Positions 8,444-18,398 of a stretch of DNA of 22,554 bases are shown here, one piece after another. Numbering within the stretch: the first letter of the stretch is position 1; the number at the start of each line of letters is the position of its first letter. This DNA comes from Apophysomyces variabilis (lineage: Eukaryota > Mucoromycota > Mucoromycetes > Mucorales > Mucoraceae). The notes beneath the pieces are model-generated. The model saw nothing but the letters and a program-made list of their open reading frames with translations, ran no database searches and had not been told where the DNA came from. The position numbers were made by a program, and so were the translations under genes. The stretch spans positions 1 through 22,554 of the forward strand of contig MZZL01000050.1 in the NCBI GenBank assembly GCA_002749535.1, given 5' to 3'.

Positions 8444-11135
8444 TCATAGCTTTGCATAGAATAATAGGATTGTGTATCTGTTTTCTTCATATAAGTAGTC
8501 ATAGTGGGTGGCATAGGGGTAGACAAGAACTTCCACCTCTTCTGTCATATTGTCAATTTTGCTTACAAAAGGTGGAGTTGTTGTATTGATAATTGCATTG
8601 ACATAGAAATGAATTCTCATTTCATGGATTGATTGTATTGTTGCACATATTTCATAAGTTGTATCACCAAGAGCAAATTGGGGAGAAAACTTGAAGTTTT
8701 TTGCCTGCCTCATGTAGTTGGACTGATCACACAACATCAAGAACTGAGGAAGATCAACAACTTTGAAATGTTTGATGGCAATACTATTGCATGCATGGCA
8801 TTTGTGTTTTTTTCTATTTTCAAAGTTTTCTACAAACCAGTTGAAGAACTTCTCCCCCAGTGCATCGTCATTTTGCTTTCTATCTTTGAAATGATAGGGA
8901 TTGATGTACTGAATACTTCAATAATTGAGGTCTTCCAGCCTTTCTAACAATGGCGTGCAGGAGCATGACTGGCGCTTGCAATATAATATGCTGAATAATG
9001 ACTGTAGGGAAGTAGAAGTTTGAGCAAGGAAATGCTCTATAAATTCTATGATGTCATTCATTTCGCGCTTAAAGGGAGTGTGGTCCCAGACAAACTGCCT
9101 TATAAGATTCGATGCTTCTGCCTGTAATGCTGCATCCTGTTTACTGTAGCTAATAAAGCTAGCATACAGAGTTGTATTGAACTTATTGCTGTAATTGATA
9201 TAGCTTGGGAGATTCTGGGCCATGGGTAAGATAAAAAGAAGTAAAGCCTCCATTAGAGCGTTGATATAACAGGACATATCTTTGTTGGCATTAAGTATCA
9301 TATTGAACTCCATGCTGTCAAGGAGATAATATGCGATGTCAAAGTGTTCATACTATTTAGATAGCTTTCTGATGGTCTGCAGCTGCTTAATATCTAGATC
9401 ATCCTTAGGTACTATAACAGATACAATGTTAGTGAAGTCTTAAGGATAGTATCAGCTGTCTTATATTTTCCTCACGATTACCTTTATCTTTCTTTGCAAC
9501 CTTGGGCAACTTGGCTTTGACGGCTACAGCAGCATTAAATTCTTCAGTATCCTTAGATATCTTGGTATGTTTGTTTTTAGGGTTGGACTGCAGCTTCTGT
9601 TTGCGTTTGCATTTTCCATTATCTGCTGCCTTCTTTTCTTTTTTCCTGTACTGCAGAGAGAACCCACTCATATACGTTTGAAAAGCAACACCATTGTTTG
9701 CCATATACTTCAAGAATGCTTTGAGGTTGGTGACCAACCCTTGCTTCTTCTTGATAATATGGTACAAGTTATTGTGGTAAGACTCTACGCCATTCGTAGT
9801 CCATGTTGAATTATCCAAAAGTGTCTGATTCATCTTGGATTTTACTGGGTAAATCATACTGCATATTGTCTTATATTTCCAGAACGTCAGTTTTTTGAAG
9901 GCTTTTGGAAATTGTTGCTTGATCTTCTCACGGGTAGCCTTGTATTCTTCTTTGCTATCTGTAACCATCAAGTAAAAGCAAAGTTGCTTAAATTGCTCCT
10001 TGCTGTCTTTTGGTACCAAAGAATGCTTTTTGGCAAGCTTATCTATGTTCGTTTAGTAGTGGGCCAAGCAACCTTTCAAGTACTTTATGCCGTCATTTCT
10101 TGCTATTAATTTACTGTAAGCAGTAGTGAATTCCTTAATCTGAGCTGCAGAAAAGTCCATTATGACACTCAAAAAGTCGTCGTTAAACTTGACACCAAAG
10201 GTTTCAAAGAAATTGCTAAAATAAGAGGCAAAAATAGTTGACTGTAGGTTTCAGATAATGGCAGCAAATATTACAACATGTCGACTGATTTCAGGAGAAT
10301 AAATAACCAAGAAGCATAGGTAGTACTTGTGGAAAATGTTGTATGTCACGTCAGTTAGGACAGGATATTGTTTGAAGTCAAGAAAACCAGAGGCAGCAGG
10401 TTGATAGACAGCAATCAACGTCATCTTCCTAAGAATTCTACACTCCACAAAGTATGACTTGTAGTCCTTCTGAATTGTGAACAATTGCTCGATAGATGAA
10501 TCTTGCAAAGCAAGCATGTTGTTGCTTTTCAGCACTTTTTGATGTAAGTAGGCTGTGCAATCGAGGTTTTGAAGACTTGGATCGATTTGGTACGCAGGGA
10601 CAATCTCTGAACCATGGTAACTACCAACCAACAAAGCCTTTGGGGTCACTTCAGGGCGAGATACAACCAGCTGCTCAAACTCATGATATGCCTTATCACT
10701 CAAGTGTTTAGCTTTGTAAACACTGTGGGTATGCAAATCTTTACCTAGCTTTTCTCTAGGATACATATGGCATTCGTCATGTAGGAAATGGAAATGCACT
10801 CTGTACTTGCAGGTATTGTGTATCAAAGGACACCCACATTCTAAACATCCTTGCTTACATTGAGTATCAATTTTTTTCTGACTGATTTTTGGTCTAATAT
10901 CAACCAATTCAAGCTGACACATTGTATTCAAGCAGTGGATAGAACCTAGACATACTTTGGTCAACATACAGCCCTCACCTTTTGCAATAAGATAGGAATT
11001 TTGTCTGATTAAGCTCCATCCGATGTCAAGTTCACACACTTCATAGATTCCTTCTTCATTATGAGGATATGGGACGATGATTTTTGCATTGCCTTTGGGA
11101 AACTGAGAGAAAGTTTGCATACATTGAGGAAGCAT
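8444..11135 (-). pseudogene. MULE transposase fused to a USP-like (peptidase C19) domain, two exons
   Basis: Exon 1 is 11135-9482; the ATG has an in-frame TAA four codons upstream. Exon 2 is 9411-8444. The 70-nt intron (9412-9481) has donor GTAATC, branch CTAAC (9432-9428) and acceptor TATAG, and keeps frame; total about 873 codons. Residues about 50-140 form a Cys/His cluster ending HTH. The DDE triad of a MULE transposase fits D262 (YPVLTDVTY), D327 (VIMDFSAAQ) and E451 (TTNGVESYHNNLYHI). A Lys-rich tail (about 490-551) links to exon 2. There the order matches a USP fold: Cys box NKDMSCYINALMEALLL (C599), EMNDIIEFIEHFL, two Cys pairs, LPQFLML, TTYEICATIQSIHEMRIHFYV (H819), KIDNM (D838) and the C-terminal TILLFYAKL. 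USPs cleave ubiquitin-type isopeptide bonds; why a transposon would carry one is unknown. Four stops interrupt the frame (10253 TGA, 10055 TAA, 9355 TAG, 8920 TGA), each one C-to-T from Arg or Gln. Confidence 0.8.
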
Positions 11136-11564
11136 TTTGCTAGTTTAATCTTGAGAAGTATTTGTGTAAAATTGCTTGGTAGAAGGGTGTTTAAACTGTT
11201 AATTTCAAAAATAGGAACAGCTCATAGTATTTATATCTAAGTTTTCAAAAATTGTAAGGGGTAATCAAAATACACTTTGTAAAGATAATAATTATATTAC
11301 AATTGATGTTATCTACTTAAACCTGTCATAACTAGATTATAAATGATAAACAACAGTGTTATTTCTTCTTTCTCTAATGTCCATTTGCTTTTAATATACT
11401 TTGTTTAGAAATTACACCTAGGAACAATATACTTGGTATAGCCATAGTATTACTATATCCCTTTTTTACATAATTATTGGAAATGATAGCTGCAACTTTC
11501 ATTTAGCATTTAGATTGCATTTGACATAAAGACATATGTAAAGAAACTATAAAGTGCATTAAAA
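11136..11564. other. 5' region of the MULE gene
   Basis: About 430 bp of AT-rich DNA between the gene start and the right inverted repeat. No open frame of note; it should hold the promoter (read on the minus strand), but I cannot point to a convincing box. Confidence 0.4.
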
Positions 11565-11581
11565 GTGGAGGTACCTCTAAA
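11565..11581 (-). repeat. MULE right terminal inverted repeat
   Basis: GTGGAGGTACCTCTAAA, exact reverse complement of the left repeat at 8202-8218. Confidence 0.8.
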
Positions 11582-11656
11582 ACTGAAAATAATTTTAGAG
11601 ATACTTTTTCAATTTCCTTTTTCAGGGGGTACCTCTAAGAGGGTTACCTCTAAAAT
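11582..11656. repeat. Extra MULE-end-like motifs outside the right repeat
   Basis: Holds TTTTAGAGATAC (11593-11604), GGGGTACCTCTAAGAG (11626-11641) and GGTTACCTCTAAAA (11642-11655), all variants of the terminal-repeat core. It looks like the end of a second, related element or an extended compound end. Unrelated pol sequence starts directly after it. Confidence 0.5.
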
Positions 11657-11660
11657 ATAG

Positions 11661-13661
11661 CCATCCACAAAAATCTTTACCATGCTAGACCTTAGCAATG
11701 CCTTCCATCACTTTGAGATTTATGAACCAGATCGTCACAAAACAACCTTTACCCATAATGGTTTATAATGGATGTTCCATGGCTATCCATTTGGTCTTAA
11801 ACTTATCAGCAGCAAATTTCAGTATGTGATAAACTTGATCTTCCAAGATATGTCATTCGTCAAAGTATTTGTGGATGACATTGTAATCTTCTCTACTACT
11901 ATGGAAGAACATATACTCCATGTCAAAAAAGCCATCAATAAACTAACATCAGTGAATCTCATTCTCAATGTCCAGAAATGTCACTTTGCATAGAGATTCA
12001 TGTACCTCTTAGGCTTTTGCATTTCAGATAAGGGTATTTCTCTTGACAAGTACAAGCTTACAAATGTTCTAGACTGGCCTGTGCCAACCACCAGTCATGC
12101 AATTCAACGTTTCCTTGGCCTTGTCAATTACTTCTGCGAGTATGTCCCAATGATTGCAAAACTTACTGCACCTTTGGATGCTCTGCACAATCAAAAGACT
12201 TTGGGTAAACTCTAGACACCTATGCACCAAGAGCATTTCAACAAACTCAAAAGTGCCTTGCTTACAAATGTCCTCTTAAAATATCCTAATCTAAACTAAC
12301 CTTTCCACATTGCTATAGATGCTTTTAACACTGGGATAGGAGTTACTTTATTTCAATTACATCCTGTTATTGGCCATAGACAGTACATCAGATTCATGGC
12401 GTGATCACTTTCTCCCTCTGAATGTAACTATGCTACTATGAAACAGGAACTGCTGGCTGTCATCTTTGCCTTAAAGAAATTCTACCAGTTTTTGTGAGGT
12501 AATCCATTCACCCTCTATACTGACCATAAGGTACTCACTTGCCTGCATATGCAGAAAATCGCCAACACCATGATGATCAACTGGCTAGACACCCTACTTT
12601 TGTACAATTTCAATGTTGTACACCTCCCTAGTTACAAAAATATCTTGCCAGACGCTCTTTCAAGACTTTTTAAAAGTCATCAAGAGCTGGAAGGGGATAA
12701 AACAGCATACAAGCCTTCTAAAGAATGGCAAAAAGCTATAAACAATCCAGAATTAAAAATTGTTGAATATGAATCAAAGCAAAAAGAACACCATATATTC
12801 CATGTCACCAGATGCTCATCAACAACCCTTGAGAAAGTCTGCCTACCTAAGGAAGAACGTCAAACCATTCTGCAACAAACCCATTTATTCAGACATTTCA
12901 GAGCTGAAAGCATGGTCAAATCAATTCAGAATGATGGCATGTACTGGCCAAAGATGCTAGAGGATATAGTAGCATTCATTAGAAGCTGCCCTCAATGTCA
13001 ACGACACAATATCGTAAAATGAGAATACCACCCTCTCAGACTGATATATGCTTACCTTCCAGGAGATTATTGAGCAATCAACCTTGCTTTTCTAGGAATA
13101 ACCACAGCAAGAGGGAACAACTACATACTAGTTATGGTTGATGTATGTACCTGATTCTGCATACTGCGTCCACTGCCAAATAAACAATCTGATACACTCA
13201 TTGATGCTCTTGTAAAAGTCCTCTGCAATTTTAGATTTCCCTATATTGTACAATCAGACAATGGCACCAAGTTCAAAAAAGCTTTATGAAAAAAACTCTG
13301 AGAAGCTACCCGTATTGACAGCCCCCTTACAACACCATACCATCCTCAAGGTAACGGCCTTGCAAAATGATGGGTGCAAATGTTCATACAAGTCATGCAC
13401 AAAGTCAAAGAGGCAGGAGAAGACTGGGATCTTTATATACCTAGCATACAGCTAACAATCAACAACAAGATCTCCAAAGGTCTGAATACACCTCCATTCA
13501 CTCTTATGTTTGCGCACAAAATGAATGGCTTCAGAGACTACCAAAATGAAAAGGCTGAACCATTGTTAAAAGAAGAACTGCTGAAATGCATTAAATACAT
13601 AGCCGATATCATTTTTCTAACACTGAAAGAAAGACATGAACTCACTGCAACACTATGGTAA
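11661..13661 (+). pseudogene. Ty3/gypsy pol fragment, copy 1 (RT, RNase H, integrase)
   Basis: One unbroken reading frame (no frameshift) of about 667 codons with thirteen stop codons. Order: reverse transcriptase from TMLDLSNAFHHF through the active-site block FVDDIVIFS (about 11869-11895); RNase H with FHIAIDAF, QELLAVIFAL and LYTDHK; the tether PDALSRLF; integrase HHCC finger (HLFRH...CPQC) and core. The integrase core is disabled: the first Asp position reads INLA where copy 2 has IDLAG, and the Glu reads AK-stop-W where copy 2 has AERW; both are G-to-A changes. Stops lie at 11766, 11991, 12213, 12297, 12402, 12495, 13020, 13071, 13152, 13287, 13299, 13368 and 13659. The protein breaks off at both ends, at the MULE-end motifs on the left and at the terminus of element B on the right, so gag, protease, the start of RT, the chromodomain and the LTRs are absent. 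Confidence 0.92.
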
Positions 13662-13668
13662 CAGGATC

Positions 13669-13885
13669 CACTAAAAGTAGGGAAAATTCACTAAAAGTAG
13701 TGAAAATTACTAAAAATAGTAAATATTCACTAAAAGTAGGGAAAATCTTACTAAAAGTAGGGAAGGGTTCACTTAAAGTAGTGAAAGTTCACTAAAAGTA
13801 GGGAAGCATTCACTTAAAGTAGTGAAAATCACTAAAAGTAAGGAAGCGCTCACTTAAAGTAGTGAAAGTTCACTAAAAGTAGGGA
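13669..13885. repeat. Left terminal subterminal-repeat array of element B
   Basis: Eleven direct copies of CACTAAAAGTAGGG or its variants (CACTTAAAGTAGTG, ACTAAAAATAGTA) at about 20-bp spacing. In the second half of the array CACTAAAAGTAGGG and CACTTAAAGTAGTG alternate strictly. Inverted relative to the array of element A (4168-4432), as expected for opposite ends of one transposon family. Confidence 0.9.
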
Positions 13886-14437
13886 TCTTTACTGATGCTT
13901 GCAAAGTTATTCAGAAGACGGCATATTCATATGACAGGCAACAACTCAATTAGTTGAAAGCATCATGCTTTTCCTTTTTGATCTGGATTTAACATGCGTA
14001 AAAACTAAACTTGGCTCACTTCTACTCTTACAGGTACCATATACTCTCAATGTCAGCAGCTAGCTACTAGTAGTAATCCTTTGCAGAAGATAACTGATAA
14101 GCCAATGACTATAGTTGACTTTAGCATACCATGTATACTAGTGCTGCACAAGATTCTCCAAAATGATAACGTGGACAAGCCATAGTTACTGATGACTAGG
14201 ACTTAAAGCGATAATGGGTAGTTTTGTCAGAAGTTTTATGTAACAAAGAGGTTCAAGCAATGACTAATCTATAGATTCTATACAGTGAAGAAAAACAAAG
14301 AAGAGGAACAGAAATATTTTGAGGGTAGAAAAAGGTCAGCAAATGAAAAAGGTAAAAAAAAGGAGAAATAAAAGAAGAGACCTAAAAAGGTAGAAGAGAA
14401 AAACATAATTTAGAACGATAGAAGAAAAAAAAAGTGA
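13886..14437. other. Non-coding left subterminal region of element B
   Basis: Follows the terminal array and precedes the 3' end of tnp2. No supportable gene. From about 14284 to 14436 the plus strand is almost pure purine (A and G, with runs such as AAAGAAGAGGAACAG), so the tnp2 transcript would end in a polypyrimidine tract. It may include the tnp2 3' UTR. Confidence 0.45.
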
Positions 14438-17400
14438 CTACCCTAAAGAAGAAAGGTTTCCAAACTTGACCACCTGGTGCATCTTGCCATAAGGCCAAAC
14501 GACATGAAAGCAGTTGTTGGATTTAAGGCTTGTCACTAGTCCAGCTGTGCTTCTCAATCTGTCAACATCAACCACCTTCAACACCCCCCTGTCAGATGCG
14601 GTTTTTGAAAGCACTGGGAAGTGATTGCTCTGCTGATTTATGTTCTTGTAGAAGCAGACGACTGCAAGAATCTGCCTGTCTCCCTGATGCTAGTGATAAA
14701 CATAGAATTGAGTCTCACCAAAGAACATCTCACACACCTCTTGTCCAGCATTGCTAATAAGATGAAATGAAAAAATGTAAGTTGCAATGCAATAACATAA
14801 AAGCAAAGACTTACTTTATCCTCGCAAGCTCATACAGCGCCAACGAATTGCATCAGGCAGAACCATGGCAGTTATCGTGCAGCTTGCTAGAATAAACGCA
14901 ACTGTCTTTCCATATACAACCAGATGCGAGGAACTGAGGGTGTAATTGTGAAATGACGCTGCGTGGGGTTGCGTCAGACATGAATTTACCTTGGTGGATC
15001 CAAAAGGCAGCAAGCAGATTATGGAATGTCTGACCAGCAACACTAACAACTCCTTCAAAGCTTTGGATATCAGTTTCGTCCTAGTATGGTCTCCATATCT
15101 GAGGCTCTGTTGAACCTCGTCTTGCAGCAAGATAGGAGAGCTCATCATATGCTATGGCTTCTTGTAGTTGCAGATAAACCCTCTCAAAGAAACAGAATGC
15201 TGCTATATGCTTCACAACATTGCTGGCGTTCATACTAGGCGCTAATATAGAACAGATTATTTTTTTGTACAAACCATTAGTGCGTTTTATACACCTTATG
15301 AAGATGGAATAAAGTGGACCTAGGTTGCGCATAGTGGAGGCTATGTGGGACAGATAATGTTGAGTAATTGTAAACACTGGAGGCTTCAAAGTTCCCTTGT
15401 TGTTGTTGTACTTGCAGACCAAGAAAGCTTGCCACTTCGAGATATTTCTGAATTAAAAAAGGTAAAGGTCAGTCTATCTCATTATTTTCATTCACATTAC
15501 TTACCTCTCAATGACATCTAAGCCCAAATCAGTGTATGTCCACTGCAGACTCAACTGACAAGCAACAACCAGATCTATTAAAGCTTTCTGAGTTTCTTCT
15601 TGTTCCAAACCCTCCACCACAACCGTTGGCACAGCGTACAATAAAAAATCCAACCAGTCAACAGCCCAATAGTGACCAGCACTTGTTGCAACGTTATTCC
15701 AGCAGCCTTGAAATGAAACAGGAGTTGTTTCACGGGATCTCTCAATAGCCTCCCTGATGGCATGATATGTATTCCAGTTTTTCAGGGCGAATGGATACCA
15801 TTCAATGATGTTACTATGCTTATCAAGTTGGCTACAACCAAACTTCTCCTTGTCATTCACTATCATAGTCCAAATCAATCGCCCCAGTCCATGCCCTAGG
15901 AGATGCATTTCATCCATTCTGAAGAAGTATGCGCCTGTGAACGTGCTCAACAACGTGAAAGAAACAGGTGCTTTGATACCTTGTTTCTATTAAACATAAG
16001 TAATAATTGAAAAAGTCTATTAGTATATAACATATAATTTGTGATAGAATCTATCTGATGTACCTTATTACCATGAGCAAACTGTTCCTATGGACATCTT
16101 TGAAATGGCTGCAACAGATCAGGGATGAAATACATGCCACTGGTTTTTGCGCCTCTGATAAGACATTGGCGACAACTGAAGAAGGATGAGATGCCAGTGT
16201 GATTGCATAAACTGGCAGCTGCAGGGATATCTCCAGTGGCCAGAAGCAAGTGCACCTTTGCAGCAACTTCAGTTCTATCCAGCTTCTTGATGATCATATT
16301 ACCACGTTCCAACTATTGCAGTCCTTGAAGCAAAGGTTGCAAGAAGGACCAGATGTTCATTGGGGCTTTGCATCCTGGCGTGATGCCCAGTTGAAGCATG
16401 TTACGATTCTCATAACTGTGAAAGGTAAGGCGATTTGATTAGTTTGTCTTTTAATTTAAGTCTGTTTAAGCTCACCGTTCAGATAGATCAAAGTTGAGAA
16501 CCACCATGTGCATCATTGTCAACGAGGTACTGCTACTGTTGAATGGCTGGAAGCCATCGATGTACAAGGACAAGGCAATGTTATAGCACCCCATCAGTAC
16601 ATGCTTCTCATTATGGAGCGATCAGTAAACTTGACCATCAAAAAGATCCGTGTACTTTCCTTCCACTTCTTCATGTTCATGTCAGTAAGACAACAGCTTG
16701 CAAGTATCATCATCACCCAGCATGAGCGCAAGCTGGTCTGCAATTGGCAACATGGTCATCATTTGTGCTGGCTTCTGAATGACCTCGCCATTAGGTTGAC
16801 GTTTACGCAAATCTGTAAAACGTGCTTTGCCACACTGTGGATACATAGTTCTGTCATTGTCACTCATAAACAGAACGCAACCCTCTGGACAAACGTCATA
16901 CGTTTTCAGTTCAACTTGGTAGGCCTCCTTTACCAATTGCTCAAACAAATGGTAGCTGAGGAGAGGCGAATGCAACATGCTATGATTTACGTCTAACAGT
17001 AAGAACATTCTAACAGAATTAGAAAAGACACACGTACCTGATTGCACAACTTTTAGGAATTCGTTAAAGATCTTTACAATATTATTGTATGCTTTATGCG
17101 AAACGTTTGATGAAACTGCTGTCTTGAAAAGCTTTACGCTGAAGCATTCCGTATAGGTCCATTGACAGCTGCGTTTGTACTCAATAACGCGAGGAGGGTT
17201 CTCAATTGATTGCTCATAGAGTTTTATTGGATCAAAGTAGTGATCGACTATTCTACATTTTAGTAAGATACTGGTGTTGTCAACTTATACTTACAATTAT
17301 CGTTTTCCATTGCTCTCTCAATTTCATCAAGAACCTCAGATGGAAAGTTGATACAGTTGTCTTCAGTTTCTGATTCATCAGAGTCAATGTCTTCAGAGTT

Positions 17401-17692
17401 TTCATCGACCTGAGTCTCCAATGCTTGCATACGTTCGATCAGCGCAGTGTGATCGTCATCAATATCCTCAACATATTCATTGACGTCCTAAATGAATAAT
17501 GGGAGAACGAGGTTAGTATATATTTATTGACGGACAAGTATTTTATACTATAGAGGCATTATTGACAGGAACCAGCTTGATCAAATCTTTTTTATACTGT
17601 ATGAAACAAGCTTTATGATGGCGATTGTAAGCATTTCTTGTAGAAAAGGTAATGTTGCAAGTACTGCATATAGTGCTAGTAGGGGTAGTCAT
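14438..17692 (-). pseudogene. tnp2-type (CACTA/EnSpm) transposase of element B, eight exons
   Basis: Exons, right to left: 17692-17549, 17487-17295, 17247-17038, 16992-16476, 16415-16064, 15986-15505, 15447-14815, 14753-14438; introns 45-77 nt, all GT...AG and in phase, giving 949 codons. N-terminal zinc finger Cys9-Cys12-His25-Cys29; acidic linker; DHYFDPIKLY; then the Tnp2 core: YDVCPEGCVLF with a downstream CG, SLYIDGFQPF (likely first catalytic Asp), CRQCLIRG, MDEMHLLGHG (second Asp region), GHYWAVDWLDFLLYAVP, and the family C-terminus FHVVWPYGKMHQVVKFGNL. Known for the family: DDE transposase moving elements with CACTA ends. Seven in-frame stops (16684 TGA, 16624 TGA, 16315 TAG, 16090 TAG, 15083 TAG, 14855 TGA, 14692 TAG) make it dead as read; all are TGA or TAG, each one transition from an Arg, Gln or Trp codon. 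No frameshift is needed. It is transcribed away from the second gene. Confidence 0.88.
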
Positions 17693-18398
17693 TGTAGATA
17701 GATACAGAGTGATCACAAAAAAAAATAAAGGTAAGATACAAAAAACTGTTCAAAATGAAGTGACTTATATATATATATTTATCATAGAAATTTTTTGCAC
17801 AGGATGTTAGATCTATATTGGATAAGATGATCGTTCTCAAAGAAGACATCAGATCTATATTGGATAAGATGATCCCTGTATAGTAGCATTATGGTATGAT
17901 AGATTGCTTGCACCATCTTTGGACATTGACAGATCTACTTGCAGTGTATGACCTTTACTGCATGTGTAACAACAAGCAATTACTGATTTTGATACTGCCA
18001 TCATCCATCTCTGCCCGTGTCTTTGACAGATCGCTTTTCCCTATTTGGGACTTCATCAATGTAGCACGACCAACAGCATCTATGAACAACTGACAAACGC
18101 GGTCTTTCATCATCATTTGCCATCTTTTCTTGTTGGTAATCATCTCTATCTCGTTAGATTTCCGCCATCAGCCGTTATATCTTGCAATCATTTTAGCATT
18201 GTTCATTATGTTCAACTATGATCTTATTATAATCTCTTTGAATTGTGTGATTATCAATTACTTCATCATCAATCAGGGTTTGTATTAGTAACAACATTCC
18301 ATAGGTGATAGGAAAGCTACATATATATATATAGCTAACAGTTAAGTGATTATACTGCATCTATCTCTCACATTTTTCTTTCCTAACTTTATATCAAC
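17693..18398. promoter_or_regulatory. Shared divergent promoter region of element B
   Basis: 706 bp between the two start codons. Contains a direct repeat of AGATCTATATTGGATAAGAT at 17810-17829 and 17851-17870 (41-bp period), corresponding to the 42-bp repeat of element A. TATA-like runs lie at about 17765-17780 (before tnp2 on the minus strand) and 18320-18333 (about 70 bp before the plus gene). Most of the region aligns with 1739-2447. A bidirectional promoter or internal protein-binding region is inferred from this conservation. Confidence 0.55.

Larger units (their letters stand above)
8202..11581 (-). mobile_element. Mutator-like (MULE) element carrying a transposase-USP fusion gene
   Basis: Bounded by perfect 17-bp inverted repeats (8202-8218 and 11565-11581), with further partial matching inside (TTAATGC follows on the left at 8224-8230 and, after a short gap, on the right in reverse). 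It encloses one minus-strand gene at 8444-11135, about 240 bp of 3' DNA and about 430 bp of 5' DNA. The flanking 9-10 bp on the two sides are similar at the start (ACTG) but not identical, so no clean target duplication is seen. A second, looser set of GAGGTA/TACCTC motifs lies just outside the right end. Confidence 0.8.

Noticed and set aside
9567..10109. Plus-strand open frames opposite the MULE gene
   Set aside because: They are antisense shadows of the transposase exon; no domain content.
4168..13885. One giant 9.7-kb CACTA element bounded by the two related arrays
   Set aside because: The arrays face the wrong way for that: read inward, the array at 4168-4432 leads into element A and the one at 13669-13885 leads into element B, each next to its own tnp2 and second gene.
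13669..13885. CRISPR-like array of short regular repeats
   Set aside because: Repeats and gaps are too short and the gaps are not unique spacers; it is a transposon terminal array in a eukaryotic context.
16508..16996. Plus-strand frame of 162 codons
   Set aside because: Antisense to tnp2 exon 4 of element B, which carries the Tnp2 motifs in the other strand.
14438..17692. Nuclear code with TAG or TGA reassigned to sense
   Set aside because: Stops also include TAA in neighbouring elements, and the two gypsy copies show standard Gln, Arg and Trp codons at the same sites; mutation explains the pattern better.
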